A stretch of DNA of 23,356 nt, from assembly GCA_038232455.1 (NCBI GenBank), contig JBBSHU010000043.1:1-23356 (forward strand), written 5' to 3'. The stretch's first letter is position 1; the number at the start of each line of letters is the position of its first letter. This stretch comes from DATAQC01 sp038232455 (lineage in GTDB: Bacteria > Actinomycetota > Acidimicrobiia > Acidimicrobiales > AC-14). A program made the position numbers and the translations under genes. Shown here one piece after another: positions 1-9,196 of this stretch. A model generated the notes under the pieces. That model was not told the DNA's origin. It saw only the letters and a program-made list of their open reading frames with translations, and did not search any database.

Positions 1-1884
<1,884 letters not shown>

Positions 1885-1889
1885 CCAAC

Positions 1890-2666
1890 CTGGCCCGACA
1901 GTCCGAGCAGCCGAACCGGCCCCGTCGGGGCTGGTTGGGCGCTCTGCTGCTGGCGCTGCTCGTGGTCCTGGCCACGAGCGCATGCCAGGTCAGGGTGACG
2001 GGCGGGATCGACGTCGATGAGAGCGGTGGTGGCACCGTGCGCGCCGGGTTGGGCCTCGACGCCGAGGCCCTGGCGACCGTCGGCGACGTCAACACCGCCC
2101 TTCGGGTTGACGATCTCCGCCAGGCCGGGTGGAGGATCGACGGCCCCCACAAGGAGGACGACGGGTTGACGTGGATTCGGGTGTCCCGACCCGTGGCCGA
2201 CACCCGGGAGGCGGTGACGGCGCTGGCCCAGCTCAGCGGACCGGACGGCCCCTTCCGAGACCTCACCGTCAATTCCACCCGCACCCTGTTCCGCAACCGC
2301 ACCAGCCTTACCGGCGCCGTCGACCTGTCGGGCGGGATCACCGGGCTGGCCGACGCCGATCTGCTAGCGAAGCTCGGCGGGGGCCTGCCCCTTGACCTCG
2401 ACGCCCTGCGCAACGAGTTCGGGGCCGATCTCGACAAAGTCGTCCAGGTCTCCTTCGAAGCCCGACTTCCCGGCTCGGTCGACGCCAGCACCAAGGAGAA
2501 GGCCAAAGGTCGCCTGGTCTGGCGTCCGGCTCTCGGCCAGCGCCTGCCCATCCAGGCCACCTCGAAAGGCCTCAACCTGCTGCCCATCGTCGCCGTCGCC
2601 GTCGTGCTCCTGGTGGCCGTCGGTGGAGTCACCGCGTGGCTGCTCGTCCGCCGACGTCGGCGATGA
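1890..2666 (+). CDS. LppM-like lipoprotein with C-terminal membrane anchor
   Basis: Predicted exported protein. A hydrophobic stretch preceded by RPRRGW ends in the lipobox ATSAC (Cys codon 1983-1985). The mature part begins QVRVTGGIDVDESGGGTV, resembling the domain of mycobacterial LppM. A second membrane helix (LLPIVAVAVVLLVAVGGVTAWLL) and an Arg-rich cytoplasmic tail close the protein, the topology known for LppM. LppM is linked to trafficking of surface lipoglycans and phagosome interaction in mycobacteria; the role here is unknown. The start is unresolved. The basic n-region RPRR implies initiation before about 1917, but the only in-frame options are CTG 1890, an ATG at 1758 deep inside clpC, or TTG 1935, which would lose the n-region. 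Translational coupling to clpC is plausible. Confidence 0.75.
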   Translation: MARQSEQPNRPRRGWLGALLLALLVVLATSACQVRVTGGIDVDESGGGTVRAGLGLDAEALATVGDVNTALRVDDLRQAGWRIDGPHKEDDGLTWIRVSRPVADTREAVTALAQLSGPDGPFRDLTVNSTRTLFRNRTSLTGAVDLSGGITGLADADLLAKLGGGLPLDLDALRNEFGADLDKVVQVSFEARLPGSVDASTKEKAKGRLVWRPALGQRLPIQATSKGLNLLPIVAVAVVLLVAVGGVTAWLLVRRRRR

Positions 2667-2727
2667 GGGCTTCCGCGGAACACAAAATCCGTACGACTCC
2701 CACCTTCGGCTGCGCGAGGCTGGCTTG

Positions 2728-3717
2728 ATGAGCGATTCAGCCATCCGGGTCGAGGGGCTGACCAAGCGGTTCGGCTCGGTGGTCGCCCTCGGCGGCATCG
2801 ATTTCGACGTCCCCACGGGGAGCGTGTTCGGCCTCCTCGGTCCGAACGGGGCGGGCAAGACCACGGCCGTCCGGATCCTCACCACGATCATCCCGCCCAC
2901 CGACGGCCACGCCAGCGTGCTCGGCCTCGACGTCGTCCGCGACGCCGAGACGGTGAGGACCCGCATCGGCCTGGCCGGCCAGTACGCGGCGGTCGACGAG
3001 AACCTCACGGCGCGCGAGAACCTGCGGCTCATCGGCCGGCTCACGCAGTTTCCGCGCAAGTCGCTGGCCGCCCGGGCCGACGAGCTCCTCGAGCGCTTCG
3101 ACTTGGTCGCCGCCGCCGACCGCCCGGTGAAGACCTTCTCGGGGGGCATGCGCCGGCGCCTCGACCTGGGCGCCGCCCTGGTGCATCGTCCGGCCGTGCT
3201 CTTCCTCGACGAGCCCACCACCGGCCTCGACCCGCGGGGGCGAACCGACCTGTGGCGGGTGATCGCCGAGCTGGTAGCGGAGGGGACGACCCTGCTGCTC
3301 ACCACCCAGTACCTGGAGGAGGCCGACCGCCTGGCCAACCGCATCGCCGTGGTCGACGGCGGCAAGGTCATCGCCCAGGGCACGGCGGCGGAGCTGAAGG
3401 CCGACCTGGGAGCCACCGTCGTCGAGGTGGCCTTCAACGAGGAGGCCGACGCGGTGAGGGCCCGGGAGATCGTCGCCCCCTTCGCCAGCAACGAGGCCGG
3501 GCGCGAGGGCATGACCGTCCGCCTCGAGGTCTCCGACGGTTCCCGAGCGCTGCGCCAGGTGCTGGCCGGCCTCGACAACGAGCAGTTGAGCCCGGTTTCG
3601 GTGGCCCTGCGCGAGCCCAGCCTCGACGACGTGTTCCTCAGCCTCACCGGCCATCACGCCGAGGCCGATGGCGCCGGTGCCGACGCGTCACCGCACGGAC
3701 AAGGAGAACGACCGTGA
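2728..3717 (+). CDS. ABC transporter ATP-binding protein, DrrA family
   Basis: Cytoplasmic ATPase of an ABC-2 type exporter, 329 residues. Visible motifs are Walker A GPNGAGKT (residues 38-45), a Q-loop region around GLAGQYAAVDENLT, signature FSGGMRRRLDLG, Walker B VLFLDEP with TTGLDPR, and a switch region LLLTTQYLEEADRLANR. The C-terminal about 90 residues form the extra domain typical of DrrA-type (daunorubicin/doxorubicin resistance) ATPases. ATG 2728 is preceded by GAGG at 2716-2719, a usable ribosome site. Its TGA stop overlaps the GTG start of the permease gene (GTGA), so the two are translationally coupled. Such pairs export lipids, antibiotics or polymers; the substrate cannot be read from the sequence. 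Confidence 0.93.
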   Translation: MSDSAIRVEGLTKRFGSVVALGGIDFDVPTGSVFGLLGPNGAGKTTAVRILTTIIPPTDGHASVLGLDVVRDAETVRTRIGLAGQYAAVDENLTARENLRLIGRLTQFPRKSLAARADELLERFDLVAAADRPVKTFSGGMRRRLDLGAALVHRPAVLFLDEPTTGLDPRGRTDLWRVIAELVAEGTTLLLTTQYLEEADRLANRIAVVDGGKVIAQGTAAELKADLGATVVEVAFNEEADAVRAREIVAPFASNEAGREGMTVRLEVSDGSRALRQVLAGLDNEQLSPVSVALREPSLDDVFLSLTGHHAEADGAGADASPHGQGERP

Positions 3718-4544
3718 CCCTCACCGCCGATCCCGCCGGCACCGCCATCGAGCCCCGAACCGGGCTGAGCCGAGCCATGGGCGACGCCATCACCGTGGCC
3801 GGACGCAACCTGCTCACCATCATCCGCCTGCCCCAGCTGCTGGTGTTCTCCACCATCCAGCCGGTGATCTTCGTGCTGCTGTTCCGCTACGCCTTCGGCG
3901 GCGCCATTCAGGGAAGCCTTCAGCCGGGTCTGCCCTACGTCGACTACCTGATGCCGGGAATCTTCGCCCAGACGGTGGCCTTCGGGGCCATGGGCACGGG
4001 CATCGGCCTGGCCGACGACCTCCAGAAGGGCCTCATCGAGCGGTTCCGGTCGTTGCCCATGGCCCGCTCGGCGGTGCTCACCGGGCGCATCCTGGCCGAT
4101 CTGGTGCGCAACGTCTTCGTCGTCATCCTCATGTGCGTGGTGGGCTTCGCCGTGGGGTTCCGGATCCACACCAACGCAGCCGAGTTCATCATCGGACTCC
4201 TTGTCCTGCTCTTCTTCGGCTGTGCCCTGTCGGCCATGTTCGCCCTCATCGGCCTGTCGGTGCCCAACGCCGAGAGTGCCCAGGCTGCCGGCTTTCCCCT
4301 GCTTGCTCCCTTGGTGTTCGCCTCGTCGGCGTTCGTCCCCGTCGACACGATGCCCGGCTGGCTCCAGGGCTTCGCCACCTATCAGCCCGTGTCGGTGGTG
4401 ATCAATGCCGTGCGGGCCTGTGCTCTCGGTCCGAAATTCGGTGATGACGCGCTGCCCTGGGTGTTGGGGGCGCTGGCCTGGACGATCGGGATCCTTGCCG
4501 TGTTCGGACCGCTCGCGGTGCAGCGCTACCGCCGCTCCGCCTAG
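3714..4544 (+). CDS. ABC-2 type transporter permease, DrrB family
   Basis: Membrane partner of the preceding ATPase, 276 residues. It has an amphipathic N-terminal segment (MGDAITVAGRNLLTIIR) and about six hydrophobic helices: around LLVFSTIQPVIFVLLF, YLMPGIFAQTVAFG, VFVVILMCVVGFAVGF, FIIGLLVLLFFGCALSAMF, AGFPLLAPLVFASSAFV and WTIGILAVFGPLAV. The loop with EIER-like LIERFRSLPMARSAVLTGR between helices 2 and 3 is typical of ABC-2/DrrB permeases. GTG 3714 was chosen because it overlaps the ATPase stop and has AAGGAGAA just upstream. It forms a two-gene operon with the ATPase; transport direction is probably outward, by family. Confidence 0.93.
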   Translation: MTLTADPAGTAIEPRTGLSRAMGDAITVAGRNLLTIIRLPQLLVFSTIQPVIFVLLFRYAFGGAIQGSLQPGLPYVDYLMPGIFAQTVAFGAMGTGIGLADDLQKGLIERFRSLPMARSAVLTGRILADLVRNVFVVILMCVVGFAVGFRIHTNAAEFIIGLLVLLFFGCALSAMFALIGLSVPNAESAQAAGFPLLAPLVFASSAFVPVDTMPGWLQGFATYQPVSVVINAVRACALGPKFGDDALPWVLGALAWTIGILAVFGPLAVQRYRRSA

Positions 4545-4547
4545 TTT
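4542..4547 (+). promoter_or_regulatory. Possible -10 element (TAGTTT) before the 4600 gene
   Basis: TAGTTT overlaps the stop codon of the permease gene. Seven nucleotides later there is an in-frame GTG (4555), matching the leaderless spacing seen elsewhere in the window. The well-placed Shine-Dalgarno site before ATG 4600 suggests instead a transcript starting near 4555 with a leader of about 45 nt. Both readings are inference. Confidence 0.35.
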
Positions 4548-4556
4548 CGTTGCCGT

Positions 4557-4572
4557 GACCGCACGGGCGGTC
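4557..4572 (+). terminator. Short hairpin after the ABC exporter operon
   Basis: GACCGC and GCGGTC pair perfectly around a 4-nt loop (ACGG), 12 bases after the permease stop. There is no U-tract, so it is a weak terminator candidate or a leader hairpin of the next gene. Confidence 0.25.
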
Positions 4573-4599
4573 CGGCGCACTGGCGTAGAGGAGAGACGC

Positions 4600-5013
4600 A
4601 TGGCCACGATCGGTCCCATCAAACTGAAGATCGCTGTCGCGGGGGCGCAGGCCACCGTCGACGTCACCTACGACATCACCTTTGACGCCAAGGACAAGCA
4701 GTCGAAGCACGCATACAAGGAGGTGTGCCGCCTGATCGGCGACGACACCAAGGTGGGTGACCCGCCCGCCGCCGGTGGCGACGACACCCTGGGCTTCCTC
4801 ACCCCGCCGTTCTTCGACGACACCAAGGCCGGGAAAGAGGACAAGGTCTCCCGCCACTGGACCAAGACGATCCGCAAGGTCGACCTCGACGAGGACCGGG
4901 GAGCGTTCTCCGACTCCGACGAGCTCCGAGCCACCGTGACGCTCACGCCCGTACCCCCGGCCACGGGTGCGCCGAAGCACCGTGAGAGCAACCTGGTGAA
5001 AAAGAACTTCTGA
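4600..5013 (+). CDS. Hypothetical protein, 137 aa, no recognised family
   Basis: I do not recognise this protein. It is small, soluble, acidic and Lys/Asp-rich. It has no signal peptide, membrane helix or cysteine cluster; a single Cys lies in KEVCRLIGDD. The alternating hydrophobic pattern (IKLKIAVAGAQATVDVTYDITF near the start, ELRATVTLTPVP near the end) suggests a beta-sandwich. ATG 4600 has GGAG at 4590-4593 with 6-nt spacing. An in-frame GTG at 4555, 7 nt after TAGTTT, would add 15 residues if the mRNA were leaderless. Codon use and GC look native. It sits alone between the exporter and radA, so context gives no function. Confidence 0.75.
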   Translation: MATIGPIKLKIAVAGAQATVDVTYDITFDAKDKQSKHAYKEVCRLIGDDTKVGDPPAAGGDDTLGFLTPPFFDDTKAGKEDKVSRHWTKTIRKVDLDEDRGAFSDSDELRATVTLTPVPPATGAPKHRESNLVKKNF

Positions 5014-5038
5014 CCGTCGGATGCCGCTTCAGCGAACC

Positions 5039-5078
5039 TAAATGTCGCACCCTTTCCCTAAATGTCGCACCCTTTCCC
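5039..5078. repeat. Perfect 20-bp tandem repeat in the radA promoter region
   Basis: The unit TAAATGTCGCACCCTTTCCC occurs twice head to tail (5039-5058 and 5059-5078) with no mismatch, then continues with TA into the -10 box TAGGCT of radA. The unit length is close to two DNA turns, so two identical protein sites on one face of the helix are possible, or it is a recent slippage duplication. The second copy carries an ATG (5062) in frame with radA. Confidence 0.9.
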
Positions 5079-5084
5079 TAGGCT
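5079..5084 (+). promoter_or_regulatory. -10 box TAGGCT of radA, leaderless spacing
   Basis: TAGGCT ends 7 nt before ATG 5092, so transcription would begin at or next to the start codon. No Shine-Dalgarno sequence precedes this ATG. This supports 5092 over the in-frame ATG 5062 as the start. Confidence 0.55.
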
Positions 5085-5091
5085 TGGACGT

Positions 5092-6489
5092 ATGGCAAGG
5101 GTGAAGACGGTCCATCGATGTCAGGAGTGCGGGGCGGGAAGCGCCCGGTGGTCGGGCCGGTGCTCGGCGTGCGGTGCCTGGAACAGCCTGGTCGAGGAAG
5201 TCGAAACCGTCCGGGGTGGCGGTAGCGCGAGAACCGGCGGTGTCGGACCGGGCCCACGCGACGAGTGGGAGGGCCCGGCCGCCCAAGCCGTCCCCATCGC
5301 CGAGGTGGTGTCCGACGGTTGGGCCCCCCGGCCCACCGGCGTCGACGAGCTCGATCGGGTCCTGGGCGGGGGCCTGGTGCCGGGCTCGGTCACCCTCGTC
5401 GGTGGCGAGCCTGGCGTGGGAAAGTCCACCCTGCTCCTCCAGGCCCTCGCCGCCGTCGCCGCCACCGGGGCGCGCTGCCTGCTGGTCACCGCCGAGGAGT
5501 CGGCCGAGCAGGTGCGCCTGCGGGCCGAGCGCCTGGGCGTTGCCGGTTCAGGTGGCCTGTGGCTGGTGTCGGAGACGGAGCTGGGCCGCCTGATCACCCT
5601 CATCGAGGAGGTGGAACCGTCGCTCGTGGTCGTCGACTCGATCCAGACCACCTTCGACGCCGATCTCGACTCTGCCCCGGGGTCGGTGGCCCAGGTGCGC
5701 CATTGCGCCCATCGCCTGGTGCAGCTGGCCAAGAGGCGGGCGATGGCCACCGTCCTCGTCGGCCACGTCACCAAGGACGGCAGCCTGGCCGGGCCTCGCG
5801 TGCTCGAGCACACCGTCGACACCGTGCTGTCGTTCGAAGGAGATCGCCACCACGCCCTGCGCCTCCTGCGGGCGGTGAAGCACCGCTTCGGGTCCACCGA
5901 CGAGCTCGGGCTGTTCCAGATGGCCGCCACCGGCCTCGTGGGCGTGCCCGACGCCGGGGCCTTCTTCCTCGCCGACCGCCGGGCCGGTGTGCCGGGATCG
6001 GCGGTGGTGCCGGCCATGGAAGGGCGTCGGCCCCTCCTCGTGGAGGTCCAGGCGCTGGTCGCCTCGACGCAGTTGGCCTTTCCCCGGCGCTCGGCCGAAG
6101 GCGTCGACAGCGGTCGTCTGGCCCTTCTCCTGGCCGTGTTGGAAAAGCGGGCCAACGTCAATGTGGCCCGCTCCGATGTCTACGCCCTCGCGGTGGGAGG
6201 CGTGCGGGTGGCCGAGCCCGCCGCCGATCTCGCCCTCGCCCTGGCTGTGGCGTCGGCGCATGCCGACGTCCCCATCGGGGCCGACGTGGTGGCCTGTGGC
6301 GAGGTCGGCCTGGGCGGCGAGCTACGCCAGGTGGGCCAGCTCGATCGCCGGCTGGCCGAGGCGGCCAGGCTCGGCTTCCGGCAGGCCGTGCTCCCCGCAT
6401 CGGCACCGGACCCACCGGCGGGCATCACCGTCGTCCGGGCGGCCACCCTGAGCGAAGCCGTTTCCGCCCTGGGCCTGCATTCTCGCTGA
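5092..6489 (+). CDS. radA: DNA repair protein RadA (Sms)
   Basis: RecA-like ATPase that promotes branch migration in recombinational repair, 465 residues. An N-terminal zinc ribbon has two CxxC pairs (C10/C13 in CQECG, then CSACG). Walker A is GGEPGVGKST. Walker B lies around LVVVDSIQT. The RadA signature KNRFG appears here as KHRFG in AVKHRFGSTDELG. The C-terminal Lon-protease-like domain (FPRRSAEGVDSGRLALLLAVLEKR, then LGGELRQVGQLDRRL) has no expected proteolytic role. Start ATG 5092 is supported by the zinc ribbon beginning at residue 10 and by the -10 box 7 nt upstream. The neighbour disA is the usual partner; in Bacillus, RadA and DisA interact and both act at branched DNA. Confidence 0.96.
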   Translation: MARVKTVHRCQECGAGSARWSGRCSACGAWNSLVEEVETVRGGGSARTGGVGPGPRDEWEGPAAQAVPIAEVVSDGWAPRPTGVDELDRVLGGGLVPGSVTLVGGEPGVGKSTLLLQALAAVAATGARCLLVTAEESAEQVRLRAERLGVAGSGGLWLVSETELGRLITLIEEVEPSLVVVDSIQTTFDADLDSAPGSVAQVRHCAHRLVQLAKRRAMATVLVGHVTKDGSLAGPRVLEHTVDTVLSFEGDRHHALRLLRAVKHRFGSTDELGLFQMAATGLVGVPDAGAFFLADRRAGVPGSAVVPAMEGRRPLLVEVQALVASTQLAFPRRSAEGVDSGRLALLLAVLEKRANVNVARSDVYALAVGGVRVAEPAADLALALAVASAHADVPIGADVVACGEVGLGGELRQVGQLDRRLAEAARLGFRQAVLPASAPDPPAGITVVRAATLSEAVSALGLHSR

Positions 6490-6527
6490 CTGGACAAAAT
6501 CGGCCGGGCCCGGCGGATCGCACCAAC

Positions 6528-6533
6528 TACCAT
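6528..6533 (+). promoter_or_regulatory. -10 box TACCAT of disA, leaderless spacing
   Basis: TACCAT is followed by exactly 7 nt (TCGAAGG) and GTG 6541. No separate Shine-Dalgarno is needed if the mRNA is leaderless, although GAAGG adjoins the start. The box lies in the 51-bp gap after radA, so disA may have its own promoter. Confidence 0.55.
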
Positions 6534-6540
6534 TCGAAGG

Positions 6541-7617
6541 GTGCCCGGCCGACGACACCTCGGGCTGATCGACGCATTGGCCACGGTTGCCCCCGGGCAA
6601 CCACTGCGCGAGGGCCTTGACCGCATCCTGCAGGCCAACATGGGCGCGCTGATCGTGGTCGGCGACGGACCCGAGGTGCTGGCCATCTGTTCCGGCGGCT
6701 TCCTCTTCGACGCAGAGTTCAGCCCTCAGCGCCTGTCAGAGCTGGCCAAGATGGACGGGGCCATCATCCTGGCCTCCGACGCCAGCCGAATCGCCCGGGC
6801 CAACGTCCACCTCGTTCCCAACCCCAGCGTGACCACCTCCGAGACCGGCACCCGGCACCGCACGGCCGAGCGGGTGGCCCGTTCCCTCGCCGGGGTGCCC
6901 GTGATCTCGGTGTCGGAGGACATGTCCTTGATCGCCGTCTACTACGGCGACACCAAGCACCCCATCGAGCCCGGCCCCCGCCTGCTGAACCGGGCCAACC
7001 AGGCCCTGGCCACCCTCGAGCGCTACAAGGACCGCCTCGACCACGTGTCCGGATCGCTGGCCGCCCTCGAGGTCGAGGACCTGGTGACGGTGCGCGACGT
7101 GGTCACCGTCGTCCAGCGGGTGGAGATGGTAACGCGGATCGCCGAGGAGGTGCACGGCTACATCGTCGAGCTCGGCACTGACGGACGACTCGTTCGCCTC
7201 CAGCTCGAGGAGCTGATGGGCGGCGTCGAAGACGACCGTCGGCTGGTGATCAAGGACTACTTCCGCACCGGGGACAGCTGGCGACTCCCCGAGGCCATCA
7301 ACGCCTTGAGCGAGCTCTCGACCGACGAGATCCTCGACCTCAAGTCGGTGGCCGAGGTACTCCACCTGCCTGGCGACCCGGCCGACCTCGACACCGCCCT
7401 GGCGCCGCGGGGCTATCGCCTGCTGGCCCGGGTCCCCCGCATTCCCGAATCGGTGGTCGACCACATCGTCGGGCGCTTCGGCTCCCTCCACCAGATCCTG
7501 CGGGCCTCGGTTTCCGACCTCGACGAAGTCGAGGGTGTAGGCGCCACCCGGGCCAAGGCCATCGAGGAGGCCCTACGGCGCCTGGCCGAGACGAGCATCC
7601 TCGACCGCTACGGCTGA
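6541..7617 (+). CDS. disA: DNA integrity scanning diadenylate cyclase DisA
   Basis: Makes the second messenger c-di-AMP from two ATP and scans DNA for branched structures, 358 residues. The N-terminal DAC domain shows the catalytic DGA motif (residues 72-74, in KMDGAIILASD) and the second active-site motif GTRHRTAERVA (from residue 103). A helical spine follows. The C-terminal helix-hairpin-helix DNA-binding part is visible in FGSLHQILRASVSDLDEVEGVGATRAKAIEEALRRL as LDEVEGVGATRAK. GTG 6541 gives a full-length protein matching family size (about 355 aa). The radA-disA pairing is conserved across Firmicutes and Actinobacteria. Confidence 0.97.
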   Translation: MPGRRHLGLIDALATVAPGQPLREGLDRILQANMGALIVVGDGPEVLAICSGGFLFDAEFSPQRLSELAKMDGAIILASDASRIARANVHLVPNPSVTTSETGTRHRTAERVARSLAGVPVISVSEDMSLIAVYYGDTKHPIEPGPRLLNRANQALATLERYKDRLDHVSGSLAALEVEDLVTVRDVVTVVQRVEMVTRIAEEVHGYIVELGTDGRLVRLQLEELMGGVEDDRRLVIKDYFRTGDSWRLPEAINALSELSTDEILDLKSVAEVLHLPGDPADLDTALAPRGYRLLARVPRIPESVVDHIVGRFGSLHQILRASVSDLDEVEGVGATRAKAIEEALRRLAETSILDRYG

Positions 7618-7619
7618 TC

Positions 7620-7649
7620 GGCGGCTTCGTCCGGGGCGGCGAAGCCGCC
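7620..7649 (+). terminator. Terminator hairpin after disA
   Basis: GGCGGCTTCG and CGAAGCCGCC form a perfect 10-bp stem with a 10-nt loop, directly after the disA stop. T-rich but interrupted sequence (AAGTTGTTGT) follows. Confidence 0.7.
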
Positions 7650-7681
7650 AAGTTGTTGTCCTGTCACTTTCCTGGCACTCT

Positions 7682-7694
7682 GGGGGAGTCCCCC
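7682..7694 (+). other. Short G5/C5 hairpin between disA and carD
   Basis: GGGGG-AGT-CCCCC, followed by CTTT, lies 24 bases before the carD start. It may be a second terminator or a leader structure in carD mRNA. The sequence alone cannot decide. Confidence 0.3.
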
Positions 7695-7718
7695 CTTTGT
7701 ACGTCCCTTGGGAGAAGT

Positions 7719-8198
7719 ATGCCGTTCGACGTTGGCGACAAGGTCGTGTATCCCCATCACGGTGCCGCAGTGATCGAGCGGCGGGAGCGTCGAGATGCAT
7801 TCGGCACCGACCGTGAGTACTTGGTGCTGAAGCTCGCCTACGGCGACCTCACCCTCATGGTGCCGGCCGACAACACCGATGAGGTGGGCCTGCGCGAGGT
7901 CATCAACGACGAAGAGGTCGAGGAGGTGTTCGCCGTCCTCCGCAAGAAGGAGGCGAGGATGCCGACCAACTGGTCCCGGCGCTTCAAGAACCACGTGGAG
8001 AAGCTCAAGTCCGGTGACATCTACCAGGTGGCCGAGGTGGTGCGGAACCTCTCGATCCGCGAGAAGGACAAGGGATTGTCGGCGGGCGAGAAGCGGATGC
8101 TCACCAAGGCCAGGCAGATTCTCGTGTCCGAGCTGACCTTCGCCATCGGGGTCAACGAGGAAGAGGCCGAGACCAAGCTCGACGAGGCGCTCCTCTAG
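7719..8198 (+). CDS. carD: CarD/CdnL-family RNA polymerase-binding transcription factor
   Basis: Binds the RNA polymerase beta subunit and stabilises open complexes at rRNA and housekeeping promoters, 159 residues. The N-terminal RNAP-interaction (TRCF-like Tudor) domain begins MPFDVGDKVVYPHHGAAVIE. The helical DNA-binding C-terminal domain includes the Trp of PTNWSRRFKNHVEKLKSGD and the run VRNLSIREKDKGLSAGEKRML. The end TFAIGVNEEEAETKLDEAL matches the family. ATG 7719 has GGGAG upstream and aligns with family N-termini; an ATG at 7653 would add 22 unlikely residues. In mycobacteria carD heads an ispD-ispF-cysS-rlmB series. Here rlmB follows directly. Confidence 0.96.
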   Translation: MPFDVGDKVVYPHHGAAVIERRERRDAFGTDREYLVLKLAYGDLTLMVPADNTDEVGLREVINDEEVEEVFAVLRKKEARMPTNWSRRFKNHVEKLKSGDIYQVAEVVRNLSIREKDKGLSAGEKRMLTKARQILVSELTFAIGVNEEEAETKLDEALL

Positions 8199-8218
8199 CT
8201 TCGCGTCGTCAACCTTCG

Positions 8219-9052
8219 ATGAGTGATCGGCGGCCCCGAGCGCGGCGGACCTCCCGCAATCCTCGCCGCACGCCCCCCGGGGCTCGGACGGTTGACCGGG
8301 GCGCCGGCGGTGACCAGGTCGAGGGCCGCCAAGCGGTCGCCGAGTTGCTGGCCGCAGGTCGGCGCCAGGTGATCGACGTGTGGCTGACGGCCGACGCCGA
8401 GCAGCGATCGGCTCCGTTGATCGATCGCATCACCGAGTTGGCATCGGCTCGCGGCGTTCCCATTCGACGGGTGAACGGCGCCCGCCTGGCCGCCGAGGCC
8501 CGCACCGAGGCTCCCCAGGGAGTCTTGGCCCACGCTCGATCCCTGCCCGAGGCCGATTTCGACGAGTTGTGCCAACAGCCAGCAGGTACCCCGTTCCTCC
8601 TCGCCCTCGACGGGGTGACCGATCCCCAGAATCTCGGGGCCCTGCTCCGCACGGCCGAGGGCGCCGGGGTCACCGGCGTGGTCCTGCCCCGCCACCGCGC
8701 TGCCCACGTCACGGCCACGGTCACCAAGGCGGCCGCCGGCGCTGTGGAACACGTGCCAATCGCCGTGGTGAGCGGCCTTCCGGCCGCCCTGGCCAGGGCC
8801 GGCGACCTCGGGCTCTGGGTCGTCGGACTCGATCCCGGCGCCGACCAGAGCCTGTTCGACCTGACCCTGGCCGACCAGGGTGTCGTCGTCGTGCTCGGCG
8901 CCGAGGGGCGGGGCCTGTCGCGCCTGGTCCGTCAGCGATGCGACCTCGTGCTCAGCATCCCGCTGCAAGGCCGTCTGGAGTCGCTCAACGTGGCTGCGGC
9001 CGGGGCTCTGGCCCTCTTCGAGATCAGCCGGCGGCGACCTCCAGCCAGCTGA
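8219..9052 (+). CDS. rlmB: 23S rRNA (guanosine-2'-O)-methyltransferase RlmB-like (TrmH/SpoU family)
   Basis: S-adenosylmethionine-dependent 2'-O-ribose methyltransferase of the SPOUT class, 277 residues. A basic disordered N-terminus (about 35 residues) precedes the substrate-binding domain (VEGRQAVAELLAAGRRQVIDVWLT). The SpoU catalytic domain has motif 1 LALDGVTDPQNLGALLRTAEGAGV, motif 2 VVVLGAEGRGLSRLV and motif 3 SIPLQGRLESLNVAAAGALALFE; the conserved Asn, Glu and Ser-Leu-Asn residues are all present. The start 20 bases after carD has no clear ribosome site, so coupling to carD is likely. The family also includes tRNA methyltransferases; position next to carD and sigH supports RlmB. Confidence 0.92.
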   Translation: MSDRRPRARRTSRNPRRTPPGARTVDRGAGGDQVEGRQAVAELLAAGRRQVIDVWLTADAEQRSAPLIDRITELASARGVPIRRVNGARLAAEARTEAPQGVLAHARSLPEADFDELCQQPAGTPFLLALDGVTDPQNLGALLRTAEGAGVTGVVLPRHRAAHVTATVTKAAAGAVEHVPIAVVSGLPAALARAGDLGLWVVGLDPGADQSLFDLTLADQGVVVVLGAEGRGLSRLVRQRCDLVLSIPLQGRLESLNVAAAGALALFEISRRRPPAS

Positions 9053-9090
9053 TCACCACGGCCCGGTGCCAAGTGCCAGAGAGGTTGCCG

Positions 9091-9120
9091 TTGACAAGGG
9101 CGCGTCAGATAGGTACAACT
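9091..9120 (+). promoter_or_regulatory. Consensus-like promoter of sigH
   Basis: TTGACA (9091-9096), a 17-bp spacer and TACAAC followed by T (9114-9120) make the best housekeeping-type promoter in the window. Transcription would start near 9126, giving a leader of about 70 nt before ATG 9197. Most other genes here seem leaderless. Confidence 0.7.
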
Positions 9121-9196
9121 TTCACGTTAGCTCTAGTCAAAGGGCATTTACCGAGGCCACGTCCGTGCACCGGCTCGTTGCACCAGGGGAGCGTTC

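Noticed and set aside
3654..4667. 337-codon minus-strand frame across the ABC permease
   Set aside because: Shadow of the permease gene; His/Gly/Asp-rich with no membrane or enzyme motif.
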